The position numbers and the translations under genes are program-made. A DNA stretch of 64,000 bases, taken from Chitinimonas_A lacunae (GTDB taxonomy: Bacteria; Pseudomonadota; Gammaproteobacteria; Burkholderiales; Chitinimonadaceae). The number at the start of each line of letters is the position of its first letter. Positions within the stretch are counted from its first letter, which is position 1. The stretch is from contig NZ_JBHSBU010000001.1 in assembly GCF_042650885.1 (NCBI RefSeq), positions 1,922,001 to 1,986,000 of the forward strand, given 5' to 3'. This document shows positions 44,445 to 52,684 of this stretch, in pieces. The notes under the pieces are model-generated. The model was not told the DNA's origin. It made no database searches and was given only the letters and a program-made list of their open reading frames with translations.

Positions 44445-45184
44445 AGGAGACGCTGCCGCTGATCTATCAGGACGAGCATCTGGTCGCCGTCCATAAGCCG
44501 TCTGGCCTGCTGATTCACCGCAGCGAGATCGACCGCCACGAAACGCGCTTTGCCTTGCAGATCGTGCGCGATCAGATCGGCCGGCATGTCCATGCGGTCC
44601 ACCGGCTCGATAAAGGCACTTCGGGGCTCTTGCTGTTTGCGCTGTCGCCCGAGGCCGCCAGCCGGCTCGGTCGGCTGTTTGAAGAAGGCGGTGTGGACAA
44701 GCGCTATCTGGCCGTGGTGCGCGGCTGGCCCGAGGCGGCCGGCCAGATCGATCATCCGCTGAGTCGCCGCGTCGACGATTACGAACAGCGCACGCCGGCC
44801 GTCAACGCCCCACCACAAGCGGCACTGACCCGTTTTCGCCGGCTGGCCACGGTCGAGCTGCCGATCGAGGTCGAGCGCTACCCGACCAGCCGCTACGCCC
44901 TGGTCGAGCTCGACCCGGTCACCGGCCGGCGCCATCAGTTGCGGCGCCATCTCAAGCATCTGTCCCATCCCATCATCGGCGACGCCACCTATGGCAAGGG
45001 CCGCCATAACCGGATGTTCGCCGAGCAGTTCGGCAGCCATCGTCTGCTGCTGGCCTGCACCATGATGCGCTTTGCCCACCCGCTCGATGGCCGCGAACTG
45101 ACCCTCGCTTGCCCGCTGGCCGAAGACTTCCAGTCACTACTGAACCGCTTGCCATGGCAGCCACCTTATCCATCCGCCCAATGA
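44441..45184 (+). CDS. truC: tRNA pseudouridine(65) synthase TruC
   Basis: The 247-aa RluA-family protein has the catalytic motif HRLDKGTSGLLLFA (Asp nucleophile), an N-terminal IYQDEHLVAVHKPSGLLIHRS, TGRRHQLRRHLKHLSHPIIG and HPLDG. Length and the HPIIGDATYGKGRHNR block fit TruC, which isomerises U65 in some tRNAs. It overlaps the lipoprotein gene in front and the GNAT gene behind. Confidence 0.93.
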   Translation: MKETLPLIYQDEHLVAVHKPSGLLIHRSEIDRHETRFALQIVRDQIGRHVHAVHRLDKGTSGLLLFALSPEAASRLGRLFEEGGVDKRYLAVVRGWPEAAGQIDHPLSRRVDDYEQRTPAVNAPPQAALTRFRRLATVELPIEVERYPTSRYALVELDPVTGRRHQLRRHLKHLSHPIIGDATYGKGRHNRMFAEQFGSHRLLLACTMMRFAHPLDGRELTLACPLAEDFQSLLNRLPWQPPYPSAQ

Positions 45185-45645
45185 CCCCGGCCGATATCGG
45201 CACCGTCGCCCAACTTCATCTGGACACCTGGCGCCACGCCTACCGGGACGTCTATCCGCTCGACGCCATGACGCTTGCCGAGTTCGCCGGCCGCTGGCAG
45301 CGCGCTTTTGCCAGTCCCAGCCATAAATTCTGCTGCCTGCACGACGACCTGATCGTTGGCCTGCTGAGCGTCCATCTCAATGCCGATGCCGCAGAAATCC
45401 TAACGCTCTATGTGTCGCCCAAGGCGCAAGGCATGGGCTGTGGCACCGCCTTGCTCAACCATGGCCTGCGCCTGGCCAGCCAGTCGGGCTATGGCACGGC
45501 GGCCCTGTGGGTACTGGCCGATAACCGGCCGGCCATCGATTTCTATCGACGACGGGGCTGGCAGGAAGACGGCCGGGTGGCGACGGTGGAGCGCTATGGC
45601 TGTGCGCGGCAGCAGATCGGGATGGCGCGGACACTGAGCAATTAG
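45154..45645 (+). CDS. GNAT-family N-acetyltransferase
   Basis: This 163-aa protein has the GNAT fold: IRPMTPADIGTVAQLHLDTW at the start, the acetyl-CoA site LYVSPKAQGMGCGTALLNHG (Q-x-x-G-x-G/C) and WVLADNRPAIDFYRRRGW. Start ATG 45154 overlaps truC by 31 bases. Substrate unknown. Confidence 0.88.
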   Translation: MAATLSIRPMTPADIGTVAQLHLDTWRHAYRDVYPLDAMTLAEFAGRWQRAFASPSHKFCCLHDDLIVGLLSVHLNADAAEILTLYVSPKAQGMGCGTALLNHGLRLASQSGYGTAALWVLADNRPAIDFYRRRGWQEDGRVATVERYGCARQQIGMARTLSN

Positions 45646-45987
45646 CGTATTTCCAGCCCATCCAGACTCAGGGTGTCCGGACCCGCCGGCGGGCAGCACT
45701 CAGCCAGGCCGGGTGGCGACGCCGAGTTAAGCGGACAGGCGCCGGCCAGAGGTGGGCATCGACATTGAGTGCCACGGCCCGAGCTGGTAGCGGGGCCGCC
45801 CTGGAGACGGCTCAGGACGTTGCGCCCCGTTCAGTTTCTGTCGATGTCTCAGGGTCCGAGCCGGCCCGCCACACTTTGGCTCGACTCGGCTCGAGCAGGG
45901 CGGAACCGGGACCCGCCACCCGTTACTCAGCCGGTGTGCCGTCCTCGACGACCTGACTTTTCCAAACCGGCCAACAGGAAACCCCCG
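45646..45987. other. Intergenic region before the type III chaperone gene
   Basis: 340 bp, GC-rich, no supported gene. I looked for a hrp-type or HrpX (PIP) promoter box before 45988 and saw none that I could support. Confidence 0.4.
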
Positions 45988-46470
45988 ATGTCCAACCCTC
46001 ACCGCACCCAGTTGGGCCAATGGCTGACCCGTCTTGGCGCCAGCCAGGCGAGCCGGCAGCTCGAACAAGGGATGGCGCTGCTGCGCCCGGCAGGCCATGC
46101 CGAACCGATCGCGCTGATCCATCCTGAAGAACCGGGTCAGCGCTTTCTGCTTTTCGCTCCGCTCTGCGGCCTCCCGGCCGGGCTTGGCGCGGCCACGCTG
46201 GAAAAGCTGCTGGCCATCAATCTCGAACCCGACTGCGCTGAAGCCGCCCTCGCCCTCGACCCTCAATCGCGCACCCTGTTTCTGCGCGGCCCCTTTTCCC
46301 TCCATGGCATAAGCGAAGCGACGTTCCACAATCTGCTGAGCCAGTTTGCCCTCAAAGCCCAATCGATCCGCGAGCGCGTCACCCAGTTGCTGCGCCAGGA
46401 TGGCCATTCCCCGGCCGCCAGCCCCAGCAGTCCCGAAACGCTGAGCTGGCTGGTCAACCGACGCGCTTAG
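45988..46470 (+). CDS. CesT-like type III secretion chaperone
   Basis: The 160-aa acidic protein has the Tir-chaperone (CesT/SicP) pattern: LGQWLTRLGASQASRQLEQG at the first helix, FLLFAPLCGLPAGLGAATLEKLLAINLEP at the dimer and strand region, LALDPQSRTLFLRGPF and an Ile/Ser-x-x-x-F-x-x-L-L-x-x-F helix. Such chaperones bind one effector each and deliver it to the secretion apparatus. CAGGAAAC lies before ATG 45988. The next gene, ten bases on, has the size and composition of the cognate effector. Confidence 0.82.
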   Translation: MSNPHRTQLGQWLTRLGASQASRQLEQGMALLRPAGHAEPIALIHPEEPGQRFLLFAPLCGLPAGLGAATLEKLLAINLEPDCAEAALALDPQSRTLFLRGPFSLHGISEATFHNLLSQFALKAQSIRERVTQLLRQDGHSPAASPSSPETLSWLVNRRA

Positions 46471-46480
46471 GAGTCCTGCC

Positions 46481-47869
46481 ATGACCACCCCACTTGGCGA
46501 CAACTATTTCCATTCGATCGATTACAGCCAGCTTGATATCGACCTCGACGAATCCGAATTCGATATCGATCAGCACGAGCTGTTTCTCCCATTGGAGCCG
46601 CTCAAATCGTCGCTGGAGCTGCTCGACAGCCCGAGCAGCCAGTTGCTGCGCTTTGATTCGTTCGATGACGACTCAGTCGTGATGGACTCACTGCTGGCCT
46701 CGCAGCAAGCCAGCGGCGGCGACCCGCCGCGCCGGCCCGACGGCAATCAGCCGCCCAGGGGACATTATCTCGACGGCCCGCCTTCCCTGGTGCCCGATAA
46801 GCCGATCTTTGCCGACCCGGCCATCCGCTCCGAACTCGACCCGCTGACCCGCGATCTGGCCCTGCGTCAGACGGCCGCCGCACGCGGCCTGCTGTATGCG
46901 CCGGGCGATCATTTGCGCAATGAGTTGGGGCTGGCGGCGGTCGAGCTGTATGGCCTGGCCGAATCACTCGGCGTCCACGACGGCATGCAACAGGCGCTGG
47001 GCGCGCGTCTGCTGGGTTCGGAAGGGATTCTGGCTCATCAGGGCCCCGATGCCTTGCTGGGCGCGCTACGCCGGGTAGCCCAGGATCTGCCGCCCGGCCC
47101 CAGCGTCGCCAGCGCGCAGGACCGCGCCGTGGTACTGGCCCTGATGGGTGATATTGGCGCGCTCTACGCCAACACGGGCGCCACCACCGGGGTCGAGGGT
47201 CGCAGCCCCGATCAGGCCGAAGCACTGCGCTTGCTGCTCAGCGATCAGATGGCACGCCAGGGCCTGACCCCGCCCGATACCGGCTCGACCCAGTTGGTCC
47301 AGGCATTCGGCGGCTCCAGCGCCGTGGGGCCGGCCAAGAAGGACGAGCGTATCCGGCCCGAAAACGACAGACCGCCTCGCAGCGGCATCCATAACCTCGG
47401 CCAGGAAGTCGACCAGATGCTGGGCATTCCCGCCAACGAGCGCCTGCCCGCGACCCGCTGGGATGTCGCCCAGTTGCGCGGCGAGCGGGTGTTGCAATCG
47501 GCCGAACCGCTGGTCGGCCATATGTCGGGTTCGCCCGCCGAGATTCTGCAGGTATGGGACATGCTGCGCGGTGACCCGCCTTATACGGGCGTGCTGCTCC
47601 ACCAACTCTTCGTGCCGTCAAACGACCCCATGGGCCATCTCAGCCAGGCAGCCCAGGATGCCCATTACGCCCGCGCTGCCGGCGCCAGCGCTTTCCTGGT
47701 CGGCATGGGCTACCACAGTGCGGTTGAAGTGCTTGAAGGAACGCTGACTTATAGCGGGCAATCGGTCCGTGTCGCCATCGATGGCCAGCAGGACGCCGCC
47801 CATCTGTTCGGCCACGGTGCTGCGACCGATTTGATGAATGAGCTGATGGCCAGTCAGATGCAGCAATAA
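46481..47869 (+). CDS. Putative type III secretion effector
   Basis: The 462-aa protein begins with a Ser/Asp-rich N-terminus (DNYFHSIDYSQLDIDLDESE, then FDIDQHELFLPLEPL) suited to secretion and chaperone binding. It continues with a Pro/Gly-rich disordered linker (about 78-105) and two folded parts: helical residues about 125-260, and a C-terminal region about 305-462 (GHMSGSPAEILQVWDMLRGD, LLHQLFVPSNDPMGHL, then YHSAVEVLEGTLTYSGQSVR). There is no signal peptide or membrane helix. I recognise no catalytic family. A GGAG box precedes the ATG, and the CesT-like chaperone gene is ten bases upstream. No structural secretion genes are in the window, so the effector role rests on context. Confidence 0.68.
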   Translation: MTTPLGDNYFHSIDYSQLDIDLDESEFDIDQHELFLPLEPLKSSLELLDSPSSQLLRFDSFDDDSVVMDSLLASQQASGGDPPRRPDGNQPPRGHYLDGPPSLVPDKPIFADPAIRSELDPLTRDLALRQTAAARGLLYAPGDHLRNELGLAAVELYGLAESLGVHDGMQQALGARLLGSEGILAHQGPDALLGALRRVAQDLPPGPSVASAQDRAVVLALMGDIGALYANTGATTGVEGRSPDQAEALRLLLSDQMARQGLTPPDTGSTQLVQAFGGSSAVGPAKKDERIRPENDRPPRSGIHNLGQEVDQMLGIPANERLPATRWDVAQLRGERVLQSAEPLVGHMSGSPAEILQVWDMLRGDPPYTGVLLHQLFVPSNDPMGHLSQAAQDAHYARAAGASAFLVGMGYHSAVEVLEGTLTYSGQSVRVAIDGQQDAAHLFGHGAATDLMNELMASQMQQ

Positions 47870-48120
47870 GCCGTATTCTCTTTATAAATGGCGTCCAAAC
47901 CCGCCATCAACACGGCGCAGCAGCCGCAAGGAAGACTCAGGCACCACTGCACTGTCCCGTGTTACAGCTCATGACGGACACAGTGATGGGTTAGCTCTGT
48001 CCTCCTGCGGTATGGTATTCCTGGACGCCATAGGGAAAGCGAATTCATCGATAAAGCAACGGCGGCCATTGTGACCGCCGTGCTTGGCTGACGAGAAAGA
48101 GGGCGGGAGTAGAGGTCAGT

Positions 48121-48187
48121 GATTTTGAAATTTATCTGCAAAACCACTGCAAGATAGAATGGGAATTCTAGACAAAAATAAAATATT
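48121..48187 (-). repeat. Dispersed intergenic element, copy 11 (TTGCA/TTGCA type)
   Basis: On the minus strand: ATTTTATTTTTG, 19-nt spacer, CTTGCA, then TTGCA 11 bp later (complements 48148-48152 and 48137-48141) and AAATTTCAAAAT. It lies between the effector and nudK genes, which converge; the rest of that 350-bp gap holds nothing I can support. Confidence 0.7.
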
Positions 48188-48220
48188 CCGCTCCACTTAT
48201 TCCTCCACTCCGACACCTCC

Positions 48221-48802
48221 TTAACGGAACAGATGAAGCTGGGCGTACTGAAGCAGCATGATGGTCTTGGCATCGTTGATCTCGCCGCTTGCCATCATCG
48301 CCACGGCCTGCTCGAACGGGAGTTCGAGCAGCTCGATATCTTCGCCCTCCTCCTCGACGCCGCCGCCATGGCCGGCTCGGGCGCCCGGGTCGTATTCGGC
48401 CACGAAGAAATGCAGTTTTTCCGTTACCGAACCCGGGCTCATATACGCCTCGAACACCTTGCGCACCGTATCGACGCGGAAACCGGTCTCCTCGGCCACT
48501 TCGGCGCGGATCCGCTCGGCCGGATCGGCGTCATCAAGTAAGCCCGCCGGCGCTTCGATCAACAGATCGTCGTGGCCATTGAGCCAGACCGGCAGACGGA
48601 ACTGGCGCACCAGCACCACCGTGCGACGCTCGGGCTGATACAGCAAGATGGTGGCGCCATTGCCCCGGTCGTAGGCTTCGCGCACCTGCGGCTGCCAGCT
48701 GCCATCGCGGCGCAGATAGTCGAATTCGTACTTGCGCAGCACATACCAATTGTCCGACAGCAGGGTTTCGCGTCGCATGCGGACGCGGTCTTTGATACTC
48801 AT
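48221..48802 (-). CDS. nudK: Nudix hydrolase, GDP-mannose pyrophosphatase NudK type
   Basis: The 193-aa protein has a Nudix box, GLLDDADPAERIRAEVAEET, at about residues 87-106, and NudK/ADP-sugar pyrophosphatase context: LSDNWYVLRKYEFDYLRRDG, ILLYQPERRTVVLVRQFRLP, and EAYMSPGSVTEKLHFFVAEY. It should hydrolyse GDP-mannose or a related nucleotide sugar. ATG 48802 starts the frame. It is not clearly linked to its neighbours. Confidence 0.9.
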   Translation of the reverse strand: MSIKDRVRMRRETLLSDNWYVLRKYEFDYLRRDGSWQPQVREAYDRGNGATILLYQPERRTVVLVRQFRLPVWLNGHDDLLIEAPAGLLDDADPAERIRAEVAEETGFRVDTVRKVFEAYMSPGSVTEKLHFFVAEYDPGARAGHGGGVEEEGEDIELLELPFEQAVAMMASGEINDAKTIMLLQYAQLHLFR

Positions 48803-48855
48803 CCGGTATTCCTCCGATTGCCGGCCGCCCCATGCGGCCGGGTGCCGTATCCCGT

Positions 48856-49413
48856 TCAGGGCGCGACGCAGCCATACAGCATGGCATCGCCATCGGGATA
48901 CCAGGCTCGCAACACGCCTTCCTGCAACATGCCGGCCTGTTCGGCCAGATGGCGCGAACGCAGATTATCGACATGGGTGACGCAGCTTACCCGACGCATC
49001 GCGCAACGGCTAAAGGCAAAATCGAGCACGCCCCGCACGGCTTCACGTATCCGCCCCTGGCCCAGCAGCGGCGTGTTGCCCCACCAACCGATCTCGCCGC
49101 GTCGCATCGCCCAGTTGAGCTGGTGCAGACCGCTACAGCCGGCCAGCTGGCCGCTTTGCTTGTCCCAGATCAACATCCATAAATCCTCGCCACGCTGCCA
49201 CTTGGCAAGCGCTTCGCAACAGTTCTGCTCGGCTCGTTGAGGACAAGGCTCCGCCTGGGCCCAAAGCAGTGAAGTCGGCCAGGCGCGCAGTTGTGGCAAG
49301 GAGGCGCAGATCGCTTCATACAGGGCCATGCCGTCGCCGGGCAGCGGCGAGCGCACCAGCAGGCGCTCGGTTTCGAATTGGGTCGGTAAGTCGATGGGAA
49401 GCAGCGATGACAT
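48856..49413 (-). CDS. RimJ/RimL-type GNAT acetyltransferase
   Basis: This 185-aa protein matches the acetyltransferase-3 group: FETERLLVRSPLPGDGMALY, GEIGWWGNTPLLGQGRIREAV (acetyl-CoA loop) and RVSCVTHVDNLRSRHLAEQA, then GMLQEGVLRAWY. Such enzymes acetylate protein N-termini or small amines. Start: ATG 49413 with GGAGAA upstream. It lies 53 bp upstream of nudK on the same strand and could be co-transcribed. Confidence 0.88.
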   Translation of the reverse strand: MSSLLPIDLPTQFETERLLVRSPLPGDGMALYEAICASLPQLRAWPTSLLWAQAEPCPQRAEQNCCEALAKWQRGEDLWMLIWDKQSGQLAGCSGLHQLNWAMRRGEIGWWGNTPLLGQGRIREAVRGVLDFAFSRCAMRRVSCVTHVDNLRSRHLAEQAGMLQEGVLRAWYPDGDAMLYGCVAP

Positions 49414-49442
49414 CAGCGATTCTCCGTTATTGATCCAACAGG

Positions 49443-49477
49443 CAAAAAAAGAGACGGGCACCTCAGGCGCCCGTCTC
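49443..49477 (-). terminator. Rho-independent terminator after the 44-codon frame
   Basis: GAGACGGGC pairs with GCCCGTCTC around an eight-nucleotide loop (49451-49477). Seven A on the plus strand at 49444-49450 give a U-tract for minus transcripts. Its position implies a transcript coming from the right. Confidence 0.8.
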
Positions 49478-49508
49478 GGATGAATCCTGCAGCAGTCGAT
49501 AGGCGCCG

Positions 49509-49643
49509 TCAGCTCATGGGGTAGCCCCGATTGGCATTCGGATTGGCCTGACGACGTGCCTTGCCCGGCAAAATACCAGCCGCGAAAACGGGGCCGGTGG
49601 TGGCAAGGCGTCCGCGCTGGCGGACGGTCAGATAAGTAGACAT
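49509..49643 (-). CDS. Possible 44-residue basic peptide
   Basis: The frame from ATG 49643 encodes a 44-aa basic peptide (MSTYLTVRQRGRLATTG at the start, PNANRGYPMS at the end). It stops 32 bases before a strong minus-strand terminator, so some minus-strand transcript ends there, and this is the only sensible frame in it. The ribosome-binding site is weak. Family unknown; it could also be an untranslated RNA. Confidence 0.4.
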   Translation of the reverse strand: MSTYLTVRQRGRLATTGPVFAAGILPGKARRQANPNANRGYPMS

Positions 49644-50066
49644 GACAGCCACTGTAAACGGAAAGCCGACACCGCGACAAACTGGCCATCTGTCACCTGG
49701 CGCGGCACTTTCGGGCCGCCTGGCTGCCAGAGCAGGAACAGGCAGCAACGATTTCTTCCGGAAAAACGGCGAAGGCGTGCGTAAAGCCGAGAACGGCCGG
49801 CGTCGCAAGACGACCGGCCGTTCGCTTTGCCGGATACAACTTTAATACAACTTTGCATCCAATTGCCTGGCCACCCTTGCATCGGCGTCAATGCCTGTGC
49901 CGGTGCGGCTTTGCCCGTTTCCGCCCGCTACGGCCAAGTTGAACACTCCCTCAGGAAAAACCCCAGCTCGCAGCGCGCCAGCGGCCGGATCGGCTACACT
50001 CGGCATCCCAACCGGGCGCAAAGACTGCGCCGTCGGTGGTTTCTCTTCTCCCACAGAGTGTGTTCC
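49644..50066. other. Intergenic region with one strong hairpin
   Basis: 420 bp with no gene I can support. GAACGGCCGG (49791-49800) and CCGGCCGTTC (49814-49823) form a long stem with an inner CGTC/GACG pairing and GCAA loop. No U-tract follows, so a structured RNA or a weak terminator are both possible. Confidence 0.4.
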
Positions 50067-50717
50067 ATGCCTCCACGCGCCCTCGCCCAGGAAGACAAAG
50101 CGGCCCGCCGGGCCGATATCCTGAACGCCGCCCGCGAGCTGTTTCTGGCCGACAGCCACCAGTTGCCCTCGGTAGCCCGGATTGCCGCCGCTGCCGGGTT
50201 GGCCAAAGGGACGGTCTATCTGTATTTCACCACCAAGGAAGACATCTTCCTGGCACTGCTGGGCAGCGAGTTCGATGCCGCCTTCGACCAGCTCGATGCC
50301 CTGCTCGCCATCGATCAGCCACTGGAAGCCCTATTGGCGGCATTTCTCGATGCCTATGCCGCCTACCTCGATGCCAACCCCGAATTCCTGCGGCTGGCCA
50401 GCATGTCGGCACCCGTACTGGAGCAGAACGTCGCCGAGGAACAGGGCTATGCCTTCAAATACGGTATCGCGCTGCGCCTGATCCGCTCGGGCCGACTGCT
50501 CGAAGTCCGCCTGCCGACACTGGCGCCAGGTCAGGGGGCGGCGCTGCTGCTGCGGACCTATGCCGTGACGCTGGGGCTGTGGCAGACGGTGGACTATCCG
50601 CAGCCCGTCAAATCGCGGCTGACCGACCCGATGTTTGCCGTGCTGCGCCCCGATTTCCGCACCGAACTGGCCGCGACCCTGACCCAGCTTTGGCGTGGTG
50701 CCCTGCTTCCCAACTGA
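50067..50717 (+). CDS. TetR-family transcriptional regulator
   Basis: This 216-aa protein has a TetR helix-turn-helix at about 12-58 (RRADILNAARELFLADSHQL, SVARIAAAAGLAKGTVYLYF, then TTKEDIF) and a helical ligand-binding part. The group resembles regulators described by a C-terminal TetR_C_7-like domain. No divergent target gene lies directly upstream; the nearest minus-strand element is the 44-codon frame. Target unknown. Confidence 0.9.
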   Translation: MPPRALAQEDKAARRADILNAARELFLADSHQLPSVARIAAAAGLAKGTVYLYFTTKEDIFLALLGSEFDAAFDQLDALLAIDQPLEALLAAFLDAYAAYLDANPEFLRLASMSAPVLEQNVAEEQGYAFKYGIALRLIRSGRLLEVRLPTLAPGQGAALLLRTYAVTLGLWQTVDYPQPVKSRLTDPMFAVLRPDFRTELAATLTQLWRGALLPN

Positions 50718-50829
50718 AGCACGCTGCCGACCGGCGGCAGCCGGCCGGCGCACTGCTTGCTGTGCCGCTAGCGACGGCCCCTTGCCGTCGCAATGCTAGA
50801 ATGCCTTCATTCAGCCCGACGCCCTCATC

Positions 50830-51309
50830 ATGTCCGCCTATAAACAACCGGTCTCCGTCCTGGTGGTGATCTACACCCCGCAACTCGAAACCCTGATCCT
50901 CGAACGCACCGACTTCAAGGATGCCTGGCAATCCGTCACCGGCAGCATCGAGCCGGGCGAAACCCTGCGCAACGCCGCCATTCGCGAAGTCAAGGAAGAG
51001 ACCGGTATCGATGCCTCGCTCTACCAGTTGCAGGACTGGGACCTCGTCAACACCTGGGAAATCTACGAAATCTGGCGCCACCGCTACGCACCGGGCGTGA
51101 CCGAGAACACCGAGCATGTCTTCGGTCTGCTGCTGCCTGAGCGGGTCGAACCCCTTCTGTCCGAGCGCGAGCACAGTCATTGGCTGTGGCGCGAATACGG
51201 GGCCGCCGCCGAACAGGTATTCTCGCCTTCCAACGCCGAAGCACTGCGACTCCTGCCCGAGATTGCCCGCCGCTTCGGGGTCGACCAACCGATCGCGGGC
51301 CATGCCTGA
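50830..51309 (+). CDS. nudB: Dihydroneopterin triphosphate diphosphatase NudB
   Basis: The 159-aa Nudix hydrolase starts KQPVSVLVVIYTPQLETLIL and has a Nudix box GSIEPGETLRNAAIREVKEE, then ETGI, near residues 38-61, followed by the NudB-specific WDLVNTWEIYEIWRHRYAPG and TEHVFGLLLPE. It removes pyrophosphate from dihydroneopterin triphosphate in folate synthesis. The following EEP nuclease gene, 21 bp on, is a common neighbour in betaproteobacteria. Confidence 0.93.
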   Translation: MSAYKQPVSVLVVIYTPQLETLILERTDFKDAWQSVTGSIEPGETLRNAAIREVKEETGIDASLYQLQDWDLVNTWEIYEIWRHRYAPGVTENTEHVFGLLLPERVEPLLSEREHSHWLWREYGAAAEQVFSPSNAEALRLLPEIARRFGVDQPIAGHA

Positions 51310-51330
51310 CCCCGACACCGGGAGAAGACG

Positions 51331-52098
51331 ATGGAGCGACACCTCAAGATCGCCACCTACAACATCCATAAAGGGATGTCCACCTTCAACCGGCGCCATA
51401 CCCTGCACGATCTCAAAATAGCGCTCGACAGCCTGCGGGCCGATCTAGTGTTCCTACAGGAAGTGCAGGGCGAACACCGCCGCCGCGCCGAGCGCCACGC
51501 CGACTGGCCCGACCAGCCGCAGCACAGTTTTCTCGCGGGCGATCACGACCATGTCTACGGCCGCAATGCGGTCTATCACGGCGGCCATCATGGCAATGCG
51601 GTGCTGTCGCGCTATCCCATCGTGGGCTGGCATAACCTCGATATCAGCGTCAACCGACTGGAGCGACGCGGTCTGCTTCATGCCTCGATCCAGGTGCCGC
51701 ATTGGCCGGTAACGCTGCATGCCCTGTGCATCCACCTCAATCTGCGCTCGGGCGACCGCCGGATGCAGCTCGCGGCGCTGATCGAATATGTGCGTGAGCA
51801 GATTCCCGCCGAATCGCCGCTCGTGATGGCCGGCGACTTCAACGACTGGCGCCATGAAGCCACCCGTACCCTGCACGACGGGCTGGGTTTGCAGGAGGCT
51901 TTCCAGCAGGTCCACGGCCGCGTCGCCGCCAGTTTTCCGGCCCATATGCCGGTGCTGATGCTCGATCGCATCTATCTGCGCGGTTTCACCGTCCAGGCGG
52001 CCGAAGCCCATCGTGGCCTACCCTGGTCCAGACTGTCCGACCACGCCCCGCTGACTGCCATCGTGCGTCTCAATGAGCCGGCACTGGCGGCCGCTTGA
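51331..52098 (+). CDS. Endonuclease/exonuclease/phosphatase (EEP) family protein
   Basis: The 255-aa protein has the EEP fold with IATYNIHKGM at the N-terminus, the metal Glu in LVFLQEVQGE, HLNLRSGDRRMQL, the central MAGDFNDW motif and the C-terminal SDHAPLTAIVRL catalytic pair. Family members cleave phosphodiesters in DNA, RNA or lipids. It is co-oriented with nudB; in related bacteria the next gene is often a cardiolipin synthase, which is absent here. GGGAGAAG precedes ATG 51331. Confidence 0.92.
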   Translation: MERHLKIATYNIHKGMSTFNRRHTLHDLKIALDSLRADLVFLQEVQGEHRRRAERHADWPDQPQHSFLAGDHDHVYGRNAVYHGGHHGNAVLSRYPIVGWHNLDISVNRLERRGLLHASIQVPHWPVTLHALCIHLNLRSGDRRMQLAALIEYVREQIPAESPLVMAGDFNDWRHEATRTLHDGLGLQEAFQQVHGRVAASFPAHMPVLMLDRIYLRGFTVQAAEAHRGLPWSRLSDHAPLTAIVRLNEPALAAA

Positions 52099-52109
52099 AG
52101 ACTCCTTTC

Positions 52110-52178
52110 AAAAAGCAATAAAACTGCAATCTGTCTGCAAGTAGTGGAGACATCATAGAGAGGAAATAAATATTTTCC
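52110..52178 (-). repeat. Dispersed intergenic element, copy 12 (TTGCA/TTGCA type)
   Basis: On the minus strand: ATATTTATTTC block, spacer of about 21 nt, CTTGCA, then TTGCA 11 bp later (complements 52136-52140 and 52125-52129) and an AT-rich tail. It begins 12 bp after the EEP stop. Confidence 0.7.
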
Positions 52179-52377
52179 CCTCCACAGCTTCAGCATCTCC
52201 CCCACCCCCACGCCACCACGACAAGTCCCACTTCGCCCTACCAATTACCGTCTCCAGACCAGCAACCCTAGCCCCATCAGCCTTGCAGACAGCGCTGGCA
52301 AGCCATCGCCTCCTCACTCACAGCGGTGTGGTGCTGGAAGGTATGGTCCGCTCGCCGCACGCTGGGATTCGCGTGGA

Positions 52378-52612
52378 GTGGGAAGTAAAGGGTTTACAGA
52401 TCGCCTCGGAGAAATTGGCTGTGTGGAGGCGCAGGCTCGCGATTGGCCGGGACAATGCAGCGATGGCAGCAAAGCGCAAGGGATTTACAAGCTCGTCTTA
52501 AGGCGCGTCCTTTTGGACGCGGAAAGGGTTTACAGCTTTGTCGGAGCGTCGGTAGAGGCTGAGGAGGCCCGGTGGTTGAGCAGGCAGAAAGGCTCTGGTC
52601 AGAGCCTTTCCG
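52378..52612 (+). ncRNA. Candidate small RNA or decayed region with three GGGTTTACAG copies
   Basis: GGGTTTACAG occurs at 52390-52399 and 52526-52535, with a one-mismatch copy GGGATTTACA at 52480-52489. A hairpin GCGTCC-TTTT-GGACGC sits at 52504-52519. The stretch ends in a terminator-like stem AAAGGCTCT/AGAGCCTTT (52588-52609). There is no convincing reading frame. An RNA gene is possible but unproven. Confidence 0.35.
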
Positions 52613-52616
52613 TTTA
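52588..52616. terminator. Terminator-like hairpin between the EEP gene region and the YHYH gene
   Basis: AAAGGCTCT (52588-52596), loop GGTC, AGAGCCTTT (52601-52609). It could end plus-strand transcripts and also those of the minus-strand YHYH gene, whose stop is at 52685. Confidence 0.65.
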
Positions 52617-52684
52617 GACTGGCAGTGCCGGTTGAGCGGCTGACATCTGATGCTGGGCGTCCGGCCAATCGGATGCCGAGTTCT

